A DNA stretch of 64,000 nucleotides from Podospora pseudoanserina (Eukaryota; Ascomycota; Sordariomycetes; Sordariales; Podosporaceae), in assembly GCF_035222485.1 (NCBI RefSeq), contig NC_085921.1, positions 1,240,001-1,304,000 of the forward strand, given 5' to 3'. Of this stretch, positions 49,155 through 61,825 are shown in pieces (within the stretch, counting starts at the first letter, position 1; each line of letters starts with the position of its first letter). The notes beneath the pieces are model-generated. The model did not search any database and had not been told where the DNA came from. It was given only the letters and a program-made list of their open reading frames with translations. The translations under genes and the position numbers were made by a program.

Positions 49155-49305
49155 GTAAGTCAGCAACAACGTTTTCTATTGTTGTTTTACCTACTTGTTA
49201 TTTTCATAATATCCTTTCAATTTGTATTCTGTTATTTTCTTTTACTGTTCCCTCTTTCATTAATTCATTCACATGTTAACGTCACCGCCTCCGTTGATCT
49301 TGCAG
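49155..49305 (+). other. Candidate intron of an unannotated transcript
   Basis: GTAAGT donor at 49155 and TTGCAG acceptor at 49305, with TTAAC near 49276 as branch candidate. The flanks are C/T-rich like a leader, but no protein-coding frame continues across it. A non-coding RNA or a 5' UTR intron are the options. Confidence 0.3.
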
Positions 49306-52114
49306 GATACATCCTGCATGCAACTCAATCTAGTGGACGTTTCTTCCCACCTCTTCCTAATCGGTGTGAGGGTGGGCTTTTTCTGCTTGCATGATCTTTT
49401 CTCCCCACAAGCTCCAACGGTTTTTCTTGCGCATCGTGGGACACATCAGCGATACCCGTCGAACTCCATTCCATCACGATTCTTCTCCGGTCTAGATCCC
49501 TCTCCAGCCCACATTCTCCAGACCCTTTTACTCACCGCATCATTATCTGATCCGTCTTGATCGGGCCTATTGGGTAATACCCATGACCCCGGGCTCCCGA
49601 CGGGCGGCCAGCGCCGCGTGAAAACTCTATTGTGCGGTGCCGTCTTTTTACCACGGGGATAAAAGACTGAATCGTGGAGATTATGTTGCCAAGCACGCGG
49701 TGACCTCCGAGTAGTTCTTCCTTGCAATGCCTCATGTAAACTCATCGCCGTCCAGGACCCGACGCAAGCTCGGCACGGTGACGCCGGGCCGGATATGCTG
49801 CTGAGGCGTTGTTGGAGGTGGAAGCTGAGAGGCGGTGCCGGCCGAGGCGGCAAAGGACGGCACAAGAATGGAGGCAGGTGTGGTGAAAAGTGGAAGACTC
49901 TTAAAAACCATCACGGTCAGCAAGGGTTATGGCTGTCACCGTGAAGGTTCCCGTGGAGAAACGGCTGTGAGGCTGACTCTCCACCTGAGGCTTCACTTGG
50001 GCCTCATCTGCTGATCCGAGCACATCGTTGTCTGAGGTGATAGAACTGACGAGCCGGAAAAGCCGCACACACCACTTTCCTGACAGCAAAGGGGTCTGGA
50101 CCTCCAGCAGGCTCGGTATCTCGGTATCGCTCTCGCGAGCTTGGCCTCAAAACAGAGGTTGTGGAAGGGCTGTGGGGTCCCAGATCGAGGCTTGCAAGTG
50201 AAGCTGAAAATGAGAGGAGCAAGGAGATGGTAGTTTGCCACTTTCTATCAATCTTTGCAAAACAAAGCCTGTGGTGGATGGCGTTCTTGGGAGTTGTCAG
50301 TTCAACAAAGACAGCTTTGGTGCTAAAAGATAGCGTCCGTCAAAGTTGCCGTCTCTCGATAAGAAACCCGTCACCCACGTGTTTCACAACCGAATCCGAT
50401 ACGATCTTTTTACTGACAAGAGACAAGCCGAACCAAGACAAGAAAGCGGAGAACCGGGCCCCATCTTTCTCTCAGCTCTCCAACGGTTTTTTTGGACGAA
50501 CGGTTTTTTTTTTGACGTGTCTGAGAGTTTACCAGAACTCGGCCTGTAAGATTTTGTGGGCACTCCCCCACCACCACAGAAGGCCGACACCGAAGATTGT
50601 GGGTGAGTGTAAAAACTCCACAAGTTTCTCACGGACAGTGGAAATCTGGAGCCGATTGTAGTAGTGGTACACAGGCATAGGTTGACGATGAGCTGGTTTC
50701 CTTTTTGGGAATGTACCAAGGTCAAGGTGTGCCGTTAGTTGTGAGTGTAACCCGTCTCCTTGGGCGCGGTGGGCTTGGCTTTTTTGTGGGTGTAGGTAGT
50801 TTGTCAAAGCTTTCAGTGCTGCTAGATTGTGTGGTGTGGTTGTGTTTGGATGCTGCATTACAGTGGCAAAAAAGAAGTGGTGAAGAGTAATACGGGGAAA
50901 CTACGCCCGTCTCTGCAGTTGAGGAACTTCGAAAATGAGGCACAGGTGCAAGTTTGTGTGTTACATACCGCCTGCAAGAACATGGCCCAGCCAGTCCAGA
51001 ACAGTGGTGTGGTGTGCTGGTGTCAGATCATCAACTGTTTTTTTTTTCCAACGGCTTCTCCGCGCCTATCAAGATAGTGCGCGATCTGAGGGTGAAGGGG
51101 GGCCACGGGGCCAAGGGAGGAAGAAAAGATAGCCAGCACCAACTGGCCGGGCCGGCAACGTACGTCCGGCCGGTGCTGGATCCAGTAGCTGTCTGTGATG
51201 CAGTAGTGTCAGAGTGTCTGCATAAGTGTGTCTGGTAGTTTTTCTTGCTAGGTTTGGATTAAACATTGCAGCTGATACACTTTTGTGTCAGGAGTTTTGG
51301 AGATATCGAGATATCGAGAGCCTCGTTCGGCTTCCAACATTTCATCAACCAGTTTGAAGCATTCAACTCTCTCTCTCTCGCTCTAACCGCCCGCCGCAGC
51401 AGCACACGTTCCTGTTGGTTGGTGGTTCAACTGTCATGAAAACTTGGCGATTTCCCCGGCTTAACTTTACTAGTGAAGCCGTTTCAAGCCGTTACTTACC
51501 AACGTTTTTATCGAAGCGTGATACATGCGTGTGCGTGATCAGAAAGGGGTCCATCCCCGATTCGAATAACCCTGTCGTGCTGAAAAGAGATGGGGTCCTT
51601 TCTCCCCTGTGGGGGAAGGGGAGGGGGGGAAGGAGCGCAAGCCAACGAACGGCGGCCGAGGGAATCAGCATCATCATCATCAACCACGGCGGATTTAGCT
51701 CTTCCTTAACGGGTCCCCCGCCGCCCCCCCTTCCCACCCCGCCGCTCGCTCGAACGCTATCGGTAGACTATTGAACGCGACAGGAAAAAAGGGAAAACCG
51801 GATCTGTGGAGGGGACAAAAACAAAAGGGGTATGGGGTCGGAGCCTGGGGGGGGGCGTGGTGGAAGAGGGCAGCAGCAGCACATGGCAGACGGGGATAAT
51901 GCCTCTTTGCTTCAAGGTCCACCCCGACGGTGGGGAGAAGTGGGTGAACTTGTTTGGTTTTATCAGGGGATGGAGGGGGTTAGCTTTTTGAGTAACAGGC
52001 AACGGCGATAAACACTGCCAGGTAAAGCCGAAGAGAGTGAGAGAGGGAAAAGACTGTGTTCTCCGGTGGATTTACGGAGTTGGGTAACATAACGCTACAG
52101 ATTGGTGAAAAAGC

Positions 52115-52312
52115 TTTTTTTTTTTTTTTTTTTTTTCCTTTTTTTCGAAAGAAAGCAAATTCCGGACGACAGGAAGAAGAAAGATAGGGGAGCACAAACT
52201 TATCTTTTGTAATACAGCCTGTCTGTCAGCAATGTCGAGGGACGTCGTATTGCTTGCCTTTGTGTGCCCGTCACACAACTCTTGCTCGGACTTTTTTTTT
52301 TTTTTTTTTTTT
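52115..52312 (+). repeat. Paired oligo-T tracts (T22 and T21)
   Basis: T22 at 52115-52136 and T21 at 52292-52312, about 155 bp apart on the same strand. Long T tracts exclude nucleosomes in fungi; here no gene is next to them. Confidence 0.85.
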
Positions 52313-55300
52313 GCCTGTTTCTTCCTTTTCAAGTCTTACAAAATAAAAGAGCCAGTATCTGATATGATCGCCAAAACGTCCGCCGTTGTATCACCAAATA
52401 CGAGAGTCACCCCCTTTGAGATCTCTCCACTTGTGATCTTGCAGCGGAGTTCCTTCCTTCCCGTCGCCCGGCCAGCGACGGCGCGCCGTTGTGTGTCTCT
52501 GGCCGTTTTATCGTCAACGTTCTTGTCCCCTTCCTGCTGCCCCGTGCGTGCTTGCGGCGCCGGCGCCAGAGGATCGGATGCGCCATCAAATAATGGCCAC
52601 AAGGGCGGTAATAATAAGCCTGTAACAAGATAATAGTTCATGGATATCCCCCGAAACCAACGACATTTGTTTCTTAATCCCCGCCGTAGCGCTTTGATAT
52701 ATCGCGACCGCCGTAAGAACGCCATTCGGCATAACAAGCCCGGCTTAATCTTCTGGGGGGCATGGGCTGAAGATGATCGATATCCATGAGGCACATCACC
52801 ATAGCGTCCAAACCAAAAAACAAGCCATTTTCAACCTTCGGTAAAGAGCAAATTTTGGACTGTCTCGATGTGAACCTAGACTTTCTTGGGTGTCAGCCAC
52901 ATTACCACCACCCAAGACCGACCGTCGTTGGGGATCTGCTCGGCAGATATTCTTTCCGGGTGCAGATCATCGCCCTCCCTCCCTTGATATCGTGGTATCC
53001 TGCTGCAAAATCCAGACCGCTTGGAAGAGGCCGGCAGAGAGTGAGAAACAATTTCGTCATAAACGGGCATCCACCCGGGATGCTGCGATGCAGGTTGAGT
53101 TGTCCTCATCATTTCCCGCCCCGGTTCCATATCGGGAACAATATGCTGTAATCGAGGAGGAGGCTTGCTTGCTTCGGTGATGATGTCGGTGTCCTGAAAA
53201 AAAAGAGATCCCGGTGGGCGGCACCGTTTTTGACTTTCTTCTTCTTTGGTCAAGAGTCTCTCTGTTCTCCACGATGTGATTTTGACTCGGAAAAATAAAC
53301 GGTCAAGAGAAAATGGCCCCCATCACACAAAAGTCCCTAACAACGTTGAAAAGTGAACCCCTGCCGCTCGAGATCGGGCTTGGTATCAACGCCTCTTTTT
53401 CCAAGGACACAAAAAAAAGAAAAAGAAGCAAACAACCGATCTTGTTTCCGGTTTCGTTTCTCATCAACCCCATGTTCCAGATGATATCTCATGCTTCGTT
53501 TTCCTCACACACAACCCGCCAAGAACCATTAAACGAAGTTTGATATAACACACTACACTAGCCTCCCCCAGCAGAGCGGCTGCTGCGGGATCTACACTGT
53601 CGGTTTTTTGGTGGTACATTGTGGTGCACAGACGCCAGGCCGGGGACATCATCGTCGATATTTGACAGGCGAGCGAGGTCGCCGACCTGGAAACCTTTCC
53701 CGAGGACATGGGGGGGGGGAGGCACCACGCGTGCGCAGGTCAGTACTTTTTTTTTTATTTTTATTTTATTTTTTTATGTTAAGCCCCTACCCACCTGGGC
53801 TGCTAGGGGACCTGGTTTGTGTTGGAGTGGTGATGATGATGCATCTCCGAGATTGCTCGGCCGGGTGACTGCTGGATGGCTGGATGGATGGATGTCATCG
53901 TCCAGCCCGCGTTTCTTTTGATATGTGTTTATAAAAGGGAAGGGAAATGCTGCGGTTACCTTGAGAATGAGGAGTGAGAGACGCGAATGCCGGCTTGGTA
54001 TCGCGCGCGGCGGGCTGGAGATCCCCGGCGTGGTATTGTGGTGCGGTGATGTCTGTAGTATGTACCAAACAAAAAGTATTGAATGCGGCACAACCGCACA
54101 ATCCCAGTGTGGCGGGAAGTGATAATAGCTGAGTGTTATTTCTTGCGCTCTGCCCTGCAAGGTGAGTGAGGCTATCGCTATGCCCCAACTCAACCTAGGT
54201 CAGGCGGAGAACGGGATTCGGCCCAAGCCAAGGTGAGAAGAGAGTGTGGAGAAAAAAAGGGTTGCAGCGTTACGTTTCTTCAGCTTGCAACAACTCACCA
54301 CTTGGCAATAGCGCCTCGCCAGTTGCGGTCGGGGAGCGGAACGTAGCGCGTCGATCAATCAATCAAAATCAAAAACGATGGCACCCGACTGTTTGGCTCA
54401 GACGCTGTGCCACAAGCAACCTTTACACTAGCGTCACTTTTCTCCAATCAAATCTTCCCGTTTTTTACTACTTTCTCTCTCTCCGTTTATTCAACTAACC
54501 GATACGCCGCACGATGCACACACACACACATAACAAACTTACAAGGATCACGACGATCTCCCTTTTCTTTTCTGTCCCCCTTGTATTCTTGCGCTTTGTT
54601 GTTGCAAGGCCGCCGCCCTGTAAGATTGACAACAATGGGGGAGAGAAGCTATACCTACACTGGCAATTTTTGCGGATGATACGTTGGGTTGGGAATTACC
54701 CAGGGTTAGCTATAACTCTAATACCTTTTGGTTGAATGTCTTGGCATTTTTCTTTCACAACTTCCCCCAAAAAAGAAATTTCTCCATATTGCGAAAGAAA
54801 ATGATTATCGATCGGGACAGCTTCGGTCTGAACAGACAGATCGGGGGAAAAGCGACGATCATTTCCAATTCCTCTTCCATTTGGGGGGCCTTCTTCAATA
54901 TCCACAGCGTGTACAACGGCCTTGGTTTATGAATGGATCGAGTCAACAAAACCAAGTCCGGGGTAAGGTACCTACCTAGACAGGTTGTATACGCCGCGGA
55001 GGAGGCATGAATGACAGCTTTTGCCTTTCTATTACATACACACACCCTTCCAAAACCCCACGAAGCTACTGCGAGGTACTGTACCTGAATAAAAAAAATC
55101 CCGTTCCAACGGCTCCTCGTGATGCATGATCTTGAAGCAGTTTGCTAGTTAGCGTGTCCACCAGCTGCCCAACGGTTTGTGGATTACCTCCCTTCAAGTC
55201 CTTGTTTCTCATCATCAAGCATCGTCATTGATCGGTTTGGTTTGGGAAACCGCCCCAGAATCCTTCGTGGCTCTCTCCAGATCAACCATTGGGCTCCAAG

Positions 55301-55601
55301 CGTCAACACCGATCAACAATGCAGAAACGTCTTCACGATCGGGCCGTTGTGGGATGAACCACCCCCCCCCCGCCAAACCAAAGCTGTGCAAAGTGATCAG
55401 CAAGATGGCTGTTAAACTCCACAAATCCTCTCCAGCTCGTGTCAGGCCTCTCTGTCAGATCGGATAGGTCCAACAACTGGCCGCCGTTCATTTTAGGGGA
55501 GCTAAGGAACGAACCTTTCCAGCCGCCGTTGAACTTAGCTATCCGGCCGAGTTCTTTCTTCTCTCATCATCAATGACGAAATTGGTTTCCTTCTTGTTGA
55601 C

Positions 55602-55623
55602 AGTGATGATGATGATGATGATT
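55602..55623 (+). repeat. (GAT)n repeat
   Basis: Consecutive GAT/TGA trinucleotides in non-coding sequence about 1 kb downstream of the flbD stop codon. Confidence 0.85.
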
Positions 55624-56651
55624 GTGATCTTCCATCTTGCACATCTCAATCCTCCCCTAACCTATCTCCGGCGCTATTCACGATTCACAACAACCTGCCC
55701 TATGTAGACCACCAAAAAGATACCCCCCAGTCCCGGTCTCCATCTGGGCCTAGGTCCTTGAGATGGTATGACCGAGAACGTACGGAGGAAAAGAAAATAG
55801 GGCTAGTCTAATGTCTGTTCACCGTTTTTGTCCCTTTCCCCTGCTGTTTCCAGGGTGGATGTTGGTGGCAGTGGCGGCCCAAGTCTCTGCCTGCCTGTTG
55901 TTCACCCAATCCCTTCTGGGATAATTGAACAAACCCAAAACCAGTAGCAGTGCAATGTGGAGATCTGGGCTTGCTTGCCTGTCGGTCACCAGCCAAGCTT
56001 GTAAACCCTCAACGGTCAGTGATTACCCGCCCACTTCCAAGGTAAAAAAAAACATCATCACCGAAACCAGCCGAACAAGTAAAAATGTATGTGCAAATCC
56101 CCTCACCAACTTCGCCCAGAGGGCTCAGCGGTATCGTCATATGTATTAAGACTCTCTCGCTCTCTCTCCTTGCAGCCAGAGCCACATCGTCAGTCGGTAA
56201 TTATTATACATGGTAGTCCACATCGCTTTTTCCTTTCCTTCATGCGCTCATGTCATCCAACCTCCCTGACAGAAAGTCGTTCCCCCCACCACCCATCAAA
56301 TCAATAGAGTATATGCATGTTATCCAAGAATGAACCCTTGCAGACCAAAGCAAGAAGAAAAAAATGTACAAAGTAAAAATGAAAATAACAAAGGAAAAGA
56401 ATAATGTAAAACAAGGGACCAATTCGTATGGACGGGGTATCATCAGTATAAACACAGGTTTGTCGACAAAGGAAAAGAAAAAGAAAAAGAATAAAAAACC
56501 CAGGGGAAGAAAGCCACTCGCTATGCAAAACCTTGCAAGTCCCGTCTTTTGTTTTTGTTTGCCCCTCATCCAAAGTCGTGTCTTTTTTTTTGTGTTATTG
56601 CTCAAGAGTCTTGTTCTTTGGTCTGGGACTCGCAGGTGCAGCATCCCCGAA

Positions 56652-57737
56652 CTAAGGGAGGGATGGATCAACCAGGTTGGAGACTGAAAGTCTGTTGACT
56701 CTTTCCTCAATTCTGCTGACGGCGCTCAGTCCGGGGTCGCTCAGCTTGAAAGTGGAAGCCGGGGCGTTGGGAGAGCTTGGGGCAGTAAGGGGGTGGTGGT
56801 GCTGGCGGCCGGTGGAGTAGTCATTGGTCTGGGGAGCAGGAGCGCCATAGGCAAGAGGCTGTCTTGGGTAGTCGCTGCGGGGGAAGACGGGAGACATGTT
56901 GAGTCTGAAGTCTGGGGAGTGGATTGGGTGAGCGGCGTCGGTGAGAGATGGCAGCTTGTGGCTGTTGTTGCCGTTGTTGCTGTTGTCCGCGGCAGAGGCA
57001 GAGGTCTGGTAAGAGTACACTCCATCCTCGGGGGCTGTCTTGAGAGGAGCAAGCATGGTACTCTCGGGCCTCGAGTCGTAGTAGCGCTGCGGTGGGGAGG
57101 GCGCCTGGGGTGAGGCTCCGTAGTGGGATCCGTTGTCCGACATCAGAGAGGGGGCCGCCTCCGAGTCGGGAGAGTAGACGGGGGAAGGGATGGGAGTCTC
57201 GAGCCCGTACTGGGCATCGTGCATGGAGGATGGGTGAAGAGGCGGCACCGGAGGTAGAGGTCTCTGGGAAGCCATGCCGTGGGCCTGGCGAAGGGGAAGG
57301 GGCCGCGAAGGGAGGGGGGCCATGGGCGACATGAGCGGAGATACCTCGCGGCCGTGATACTGGAGCGAGGTGGTGGTCATTGTGGCCTTGCGCTTGTCCT
57401 GTCTCTTTCTGCGGTTCTGGCTCCCGTTCCACCAGTTCTTTACAGCGTTGTCGCTGCGGCCGTGGAGACGTCTGGCAATGTCGGCCCACCGCTTGCCAAT
57501 TTGCTGGACCATGGTCTCAATGATGACGCCTTCCTCGGGCGTGATGGGGTCGTGGTTGAGAGTAGGCTTCAAGTTCTGGTGATATCTTTCGCGGCACTGC
57601 TTTGGTGTTCTGGAGCCGAGGGCATTGGAGATGCGTACCCAGTTCAAGGGGCCCTGGTGCTGGACCAAAGACATGAGGTAGGCGTCCTCATGGGCAGACC
57701 AAGGGCCTCTTCTGTGGTTGTTAGATGGGGCAGTCAT
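56652..57737 (-). CDS. flbD: Myb-type developmental regulator FlbD / RCA-1
   Basis: A nuclear R2R3 Myb transcription factor. In Aspergillus FlbD promotes conidiation; the Neurospora orthologue is rca-1. 361 residues from the ATG at 57737 (MTAPSNNHRRGPW), single exon. The R2 repeat has Trp13 and Trp33 with Tyr52 as third aromatic (CRERYHQNL). The R3 repeat has Trp84 and Trp103 (RWADIARRL, SDNAVKNWWNGSQNRRKR). The C-terminal 240 residues are disordered, Pro/Ser/His-rich, and end RLSVSNLVDPSLP. The frame stays open upstream to an ATG at 58067 and another at 57818 (MLYYHPDNS), so a longer N-terminus is possible. The chosen start matches the short MANTHRRGPW-type N-terminus known for FlbD. It lies alone, flanked by large gene-free blocks on both sides. 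Confidence 0.93.
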   Translation of the reverse strand: MTAPSNNHRRGPWSAHEDAYLMSLVQHQGPLNWVRISNALGSRTPKQCRERYHQNLKPTLNHDPITPEEGVIIETMVQQIGKRWADIARRLHGRSDNAVKNWWNGSQNRRKRQDKRKATMTTTSLQYHGREVSPLMSPMAPLPSRPLPLRQAHGMASQRPLPPVPPLHPSSMHDAQYGLETPIPSPVYSPDSEAAPSLMSDNGSHYGASPQAPSPPQRYYDSRPESTMLAPLKTAPEDGVYSYQTSASAADNSNNGNNSHKLPSLTDAAHPIHSPDFRLNMSPVFPRSDYPRQPLAYGAPAPQTNDYSTGRQHHHPLTAPSSPNAPASTFKLSDPGLSAVSRIEERVNRLSVSNLVDPSLP

Positions 57738-59218
57738 GATGTGGTTGTTGGTGTAGTGAGACAGAGCAGCCGAAGCACAAGGGTGAGCGGTGCTATTGTC
57801 GGGGTGGTAGTAAAGCATGTAGAAGTCTGGAGAGTGGTGTTTGATGGGTGGTGATGTTGGTGGTGATGTTGATGATGAAGTTGCCTGATGGTGGATGAAG
57901 CTGTACAATGGTTCGACGAGGAAGGAGGAGGAGGAGGAGGTCTGATAAGTATCATTCCCAAAGTGTGAGCACAGAGACCCAAGAGGGAACAACAAGCGAA
58001 CTGGCAAGCAGGCCACGGCTTGGCTCTGGATGGTACTTGGGACCGGGTCTGTCACTTGTGGGGACACTTGTGGGTGCTGCTAAACCAGGTGGAGGAGGGA
58101 ACTTCGGTGCAGGGACATGGGTACCACCAGCAAGCCTCAAGAAACGGGGGCAGGGGCAGTTGGGGGGAGCCGTCCACAAACAGGCCCCCGTCTCCTGCAC
58201 CCCTGTTCCCGGGCCCAGCTCTGGGCGGGCTGCTTGCTGCTGGAGCAGAGCAGAGCAGCAAAAACAGGACAGCGCTCATCAGCGCCAGCACACGACACAA
58301 CGAAACGATGAAACGACTCCATCTGTAAGGTACCTGCCTACACTTGTGGTCTTCCCGCTTGAGCTACGATAGAGCATGGCGCCACAACAAGGTTGAGAAA
58401 TATCCGTACCCGTTCATCAGTGACATGTGGAATCTCCAACGTCCCTCATTTGATGTCAATGGGGTGTGGCGCCGCCTGCCTCGTTGAGCTGTCGACGGCG
58501 TGTATACTCTAAAACCTTCACAGTGCTGGCGAGAGCTGTGGAGGAAAGACAGCTAACTCGGGGGGGTGGGGGTGAGGCCAGATGTACTTTCCAGAGGTAC
58601 CTCCTGGCCGTCCCAGATTGAGTTCGGTACGTCCGAGTTTCCAGATATTTTAGCGGTTGGCTAGCTGCAAATGGCAGCGGCAAGGGTATCGGAGAGTTTA
58701 ATTGATGCGGTTTGATGTGGCTTGAGAGGTACGTACCTCCACCATCGCCATCGCCTTCGACGCCGACATGGACAGCAGCATCGGCAGTGACTCCAGCAAG
58801 AAAAGAAGGTTCAGGGGATTCCGCAAGTGTGCAGTGTGCAGTGTCAGGCGAGCAATTTTGCCTGGAGCACCATGTGCTGCAGTGCAGTCCCGTCGCCGTC
58901 GATTTTGATGCGTTGGATGCGGTGATGGAAAAGACAGCATAACGGTATAGATGATTCTTGTATTGCGGCGTCGCAGCCGTGGGATTATTATTGGGATCCC
59001 GGTCTCTTAACCGTACCTTATATTACCGTATTACTGGACGCTGTATATCGTCCGTTACCGCAGGGAGCAAGGATGGCACAGGGATCTCATCTCAGCTGCC
59101 CCGTGCCGGCCTTGTCTGCTTTGATGATCGCTGGCAGGGGCCTGTTCGCAACCAACACCACCACTTCACTCACACATCAATCACATCACACTTTTTTGCA
59201 TCACGGACCATCTCTTGT

Positions 59219-59251
59219 CACTCTCACTCTCACTCTCACTCTCACCCACAC
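59219..59251 (+). repeat. (CACTCT)n hexamer repeat
   Basis: About five tandem CACTCT units in the flbD upstream block. Confidence 0.85.
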
Positions 59252-61805
59252 TCACCCCTCACCGTCGATGAGAATCCTCTGATCCACAGATGATGACTGC
59301 CGCCTCTGCCCCTCCTAGTGGATATGGATCCAGACTCCTTATACTCAAAGCTTGCCGAGTAGTCGTGCTGCAAAGTGCGCCGATTTGCCTTCCCCTCTGG
59401 CTGATAGCTCTGAGTGGTTTTTGTTAGGACGGCGCCGTCCCCTTGCTGGCAGCACATCATTTCACCTGACAAGTGAGAAGCTTCTTCCTCGAGGTCGATC
59501 TTCCTCAGCGGGCGCAACGCCGTTCGAAACGGTAACCAACGTCTGAATCAGGACCTGCACCTACCTGACTACAAGGAGACAATACATGACCCTAGGTCCA
59601 GTGGCTTGCAGGAAATGGCTTGTCCCATCTGTAGGGGATTTTCAAGTCTGTTGGGGGGTAGGTAGTGTAGAGGTTGCCGTCTTCGGCAATCCCCAAGATT
59701 TGCCAGTCCCGTTCCACCAAGCTGAACCCATCCACACCATTTTTCTCTTAAGACATATATTATGGCCCGGGGGTTCTTGGAGCAGAGAGCTTCCAAAACC
59801 ACTCTCGCGCGACGCAATACAGTATCATCGCGGCTCGCATTAGGTATCATGTAGCAGGGCCGCTATTGTGCAGTGTCGGTTGAGCCAATCCGCCCCTCCT
59901 TTTTGATGATCCTCGTGGAGTCGGCATGGGATGAACTCGCATACGGCCGTCCCGTTTCTGGTTCTTTCTTGGGAGGTCCCTCGTTCCAAAAGGGACGAAA
60001 AAGGCCTCAAGATGCAGACAGAGCACACCACACCTTTCACAGGCGCGCGCATCCAGTACCGGACCGCATTCTTGCAGTGTACGAGACCTAGAAGTTGGTG
60101 TGGCCACACAGGGCTGACACTCGATCCGGAGATGGCGGGCGCCTCCACGCGGGCATCTTGGGGGGGGAGGCTCTGGAAGGCGGCGAGAACCATCAGCAGC
60201 CGGGGGATGGCATGGCAAGATCGTGATGCTCTTTTGCCCCCCCCTGGTTTCCATATCTGGACAGAGAGCCTCATGGTGCTCGTAAATCTCTCCACCGCAA
60301 TAACCAGTTCAGATTGTTGTTCCTGCAGAGAGAACCCAATCAGTGCTGATACGTGTCATTCCTCAACGGCTGAGATGGCGGTGAAAACGTGATCAAACAC
60401 TCGAGACAGCGAAAAAGAAACAAGTGTCGAGCAAATGGGATTGCTGGGTAGCATCCCTCGTCATCCCATGACGGCCTCGTCCCAAGCTGCTGGGGCGCGC
60501 CAGTGGCTAGCTCCCATGATTAGCCAACCCTGTGAACCAGATCGTCGGACTCCTCAGGTGCGCAATAATTCCCGTTGGAATTATTTGAGGGCTGATATGA
60601 TATAGGGCCAGCATGTAGCAAATATGGGCGAGGGGTCCTATCTGTTGTGAGCGCCAGTGGGTGGTATTCTTTTCGCTTACTGATTCAGAAAGACGCTCCT
60701 GAAGCTTGATATCCAAGGGAGGGGCTCTTCGCTAAAAAGGGGTGAAAACGGCAAGTCGGTCGCCAGTCGATGGTACTGTTGCTGTCAAATGGTAGCGGCC
60801 GAGATCTGGGGTTAAGCTTCAAATCCCAGCGAGCCGGTCTGTGCTGATCCTGAGCGGGTGGCTTTTCTTCAGCGACCCATCCACTTGGGTACCCGACCGG
60901 CTAAATGCATTGGAAGGGGGTAGGGGTGCATGGACTTTGCAACGGCGCTTAGTGTAGCTTTCTGCTCTATCCTCCAACGTAGCCTCGTAGCCTCTCGGCG
61001 CTGGTTTGAACCTCGTTCCTGACGTTACACCCAGCAATCAGACGGCAGCGACCGCGGCACTCTCCCGAGCAGTCTTCTTCTGACCCAGACGGGAAACCAG
61101 ATCGCCGCGACTCCAACCCACCCACCACATTCGAGCAGTCTTTGGGACCAGTACTGGAGGAGGGATGGCACGGACCGGTGATCGTCAGTTGCTCGAGATC
61201 TGCCCTGACAACCCCCCTCCGTTATCGAATCACCTCGCACAACATCAGGAGGAACGGCGATGGCGGTGATATGATATGCAGATCCCGAGGGGAGTGTCGA
61301 TTATCTGCGCAAATAATAAGTTGTTGGTCTGGCAAGTCTATGGAAGTATGTTTGGCAGAACCTCTCTGGTTATCCATGTTTCACCTTTCTGATTCGGATA
61401 AGCAGAGCGACGACACCTCGTTTATCACATACCGCAAGCGAACCGAACCCACTGGCAGTCCCCAATCCCGTACCATACCACACCACAAGGTGTCTTCCAC
61501 ACCGCTATAATTAAATCTTTGGGGTATAACGGCTGACAGTTATAGCTCTGGGCGCGGGGGTTGTACATGGACTGATACTCTTCACACACAACCCTCACAC
61601 AAGCGACGCCAGGCTATGTATGTACGATTATAGGAGAATATCATCCGTGCTGCACATTAGCACCTTTCCCGCCAACCTGGGAACGAACCATGATGCGATG
61701 CGAGGACACCCCGAAGGCCCGAACGACAAACTTCCGAAGATTTGCGCGCCGGTAGCACCAGAAAACCCTTTGAACTGCAAACCAATATGCTGTGACGCTG
61801 TAACA

Positions 61806-61825
61806 GCTGCTGCTGCTGCTGCTGC
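61806..61825 (+). repeat. (CTG)6 repeat
   Basis: Six-unit CTG/CAG trinucleotide run in the gene-free block. Confidence 0.85.

Larger units (their letters stand above)
44920..56651. other. Gene-free convergent block (11.7 kb)
   Basis: Lies between the 3' ends of two converging genes. I find no ORF with recognisable homology and no tRNA. It holds a three-unit degenerate repeat (45.2-45.4 kb), a (TG)29 microsatellite, T22 and T21 runs, a plausible intron (49155-49305) and five same-strand CCAACGG sites. Composition is not the AT-rich pattern expected from RIP-mutated transposons. Confidence 0.5.

Noticed and set aside
44920-56651. Possible RIP-degraded transposon
   Set aside because: No strong AT bias or terminal repeats were visible and no transposase or reverse-transcriptase motifs remain. 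Base composition resembles other intergenic DNA here.
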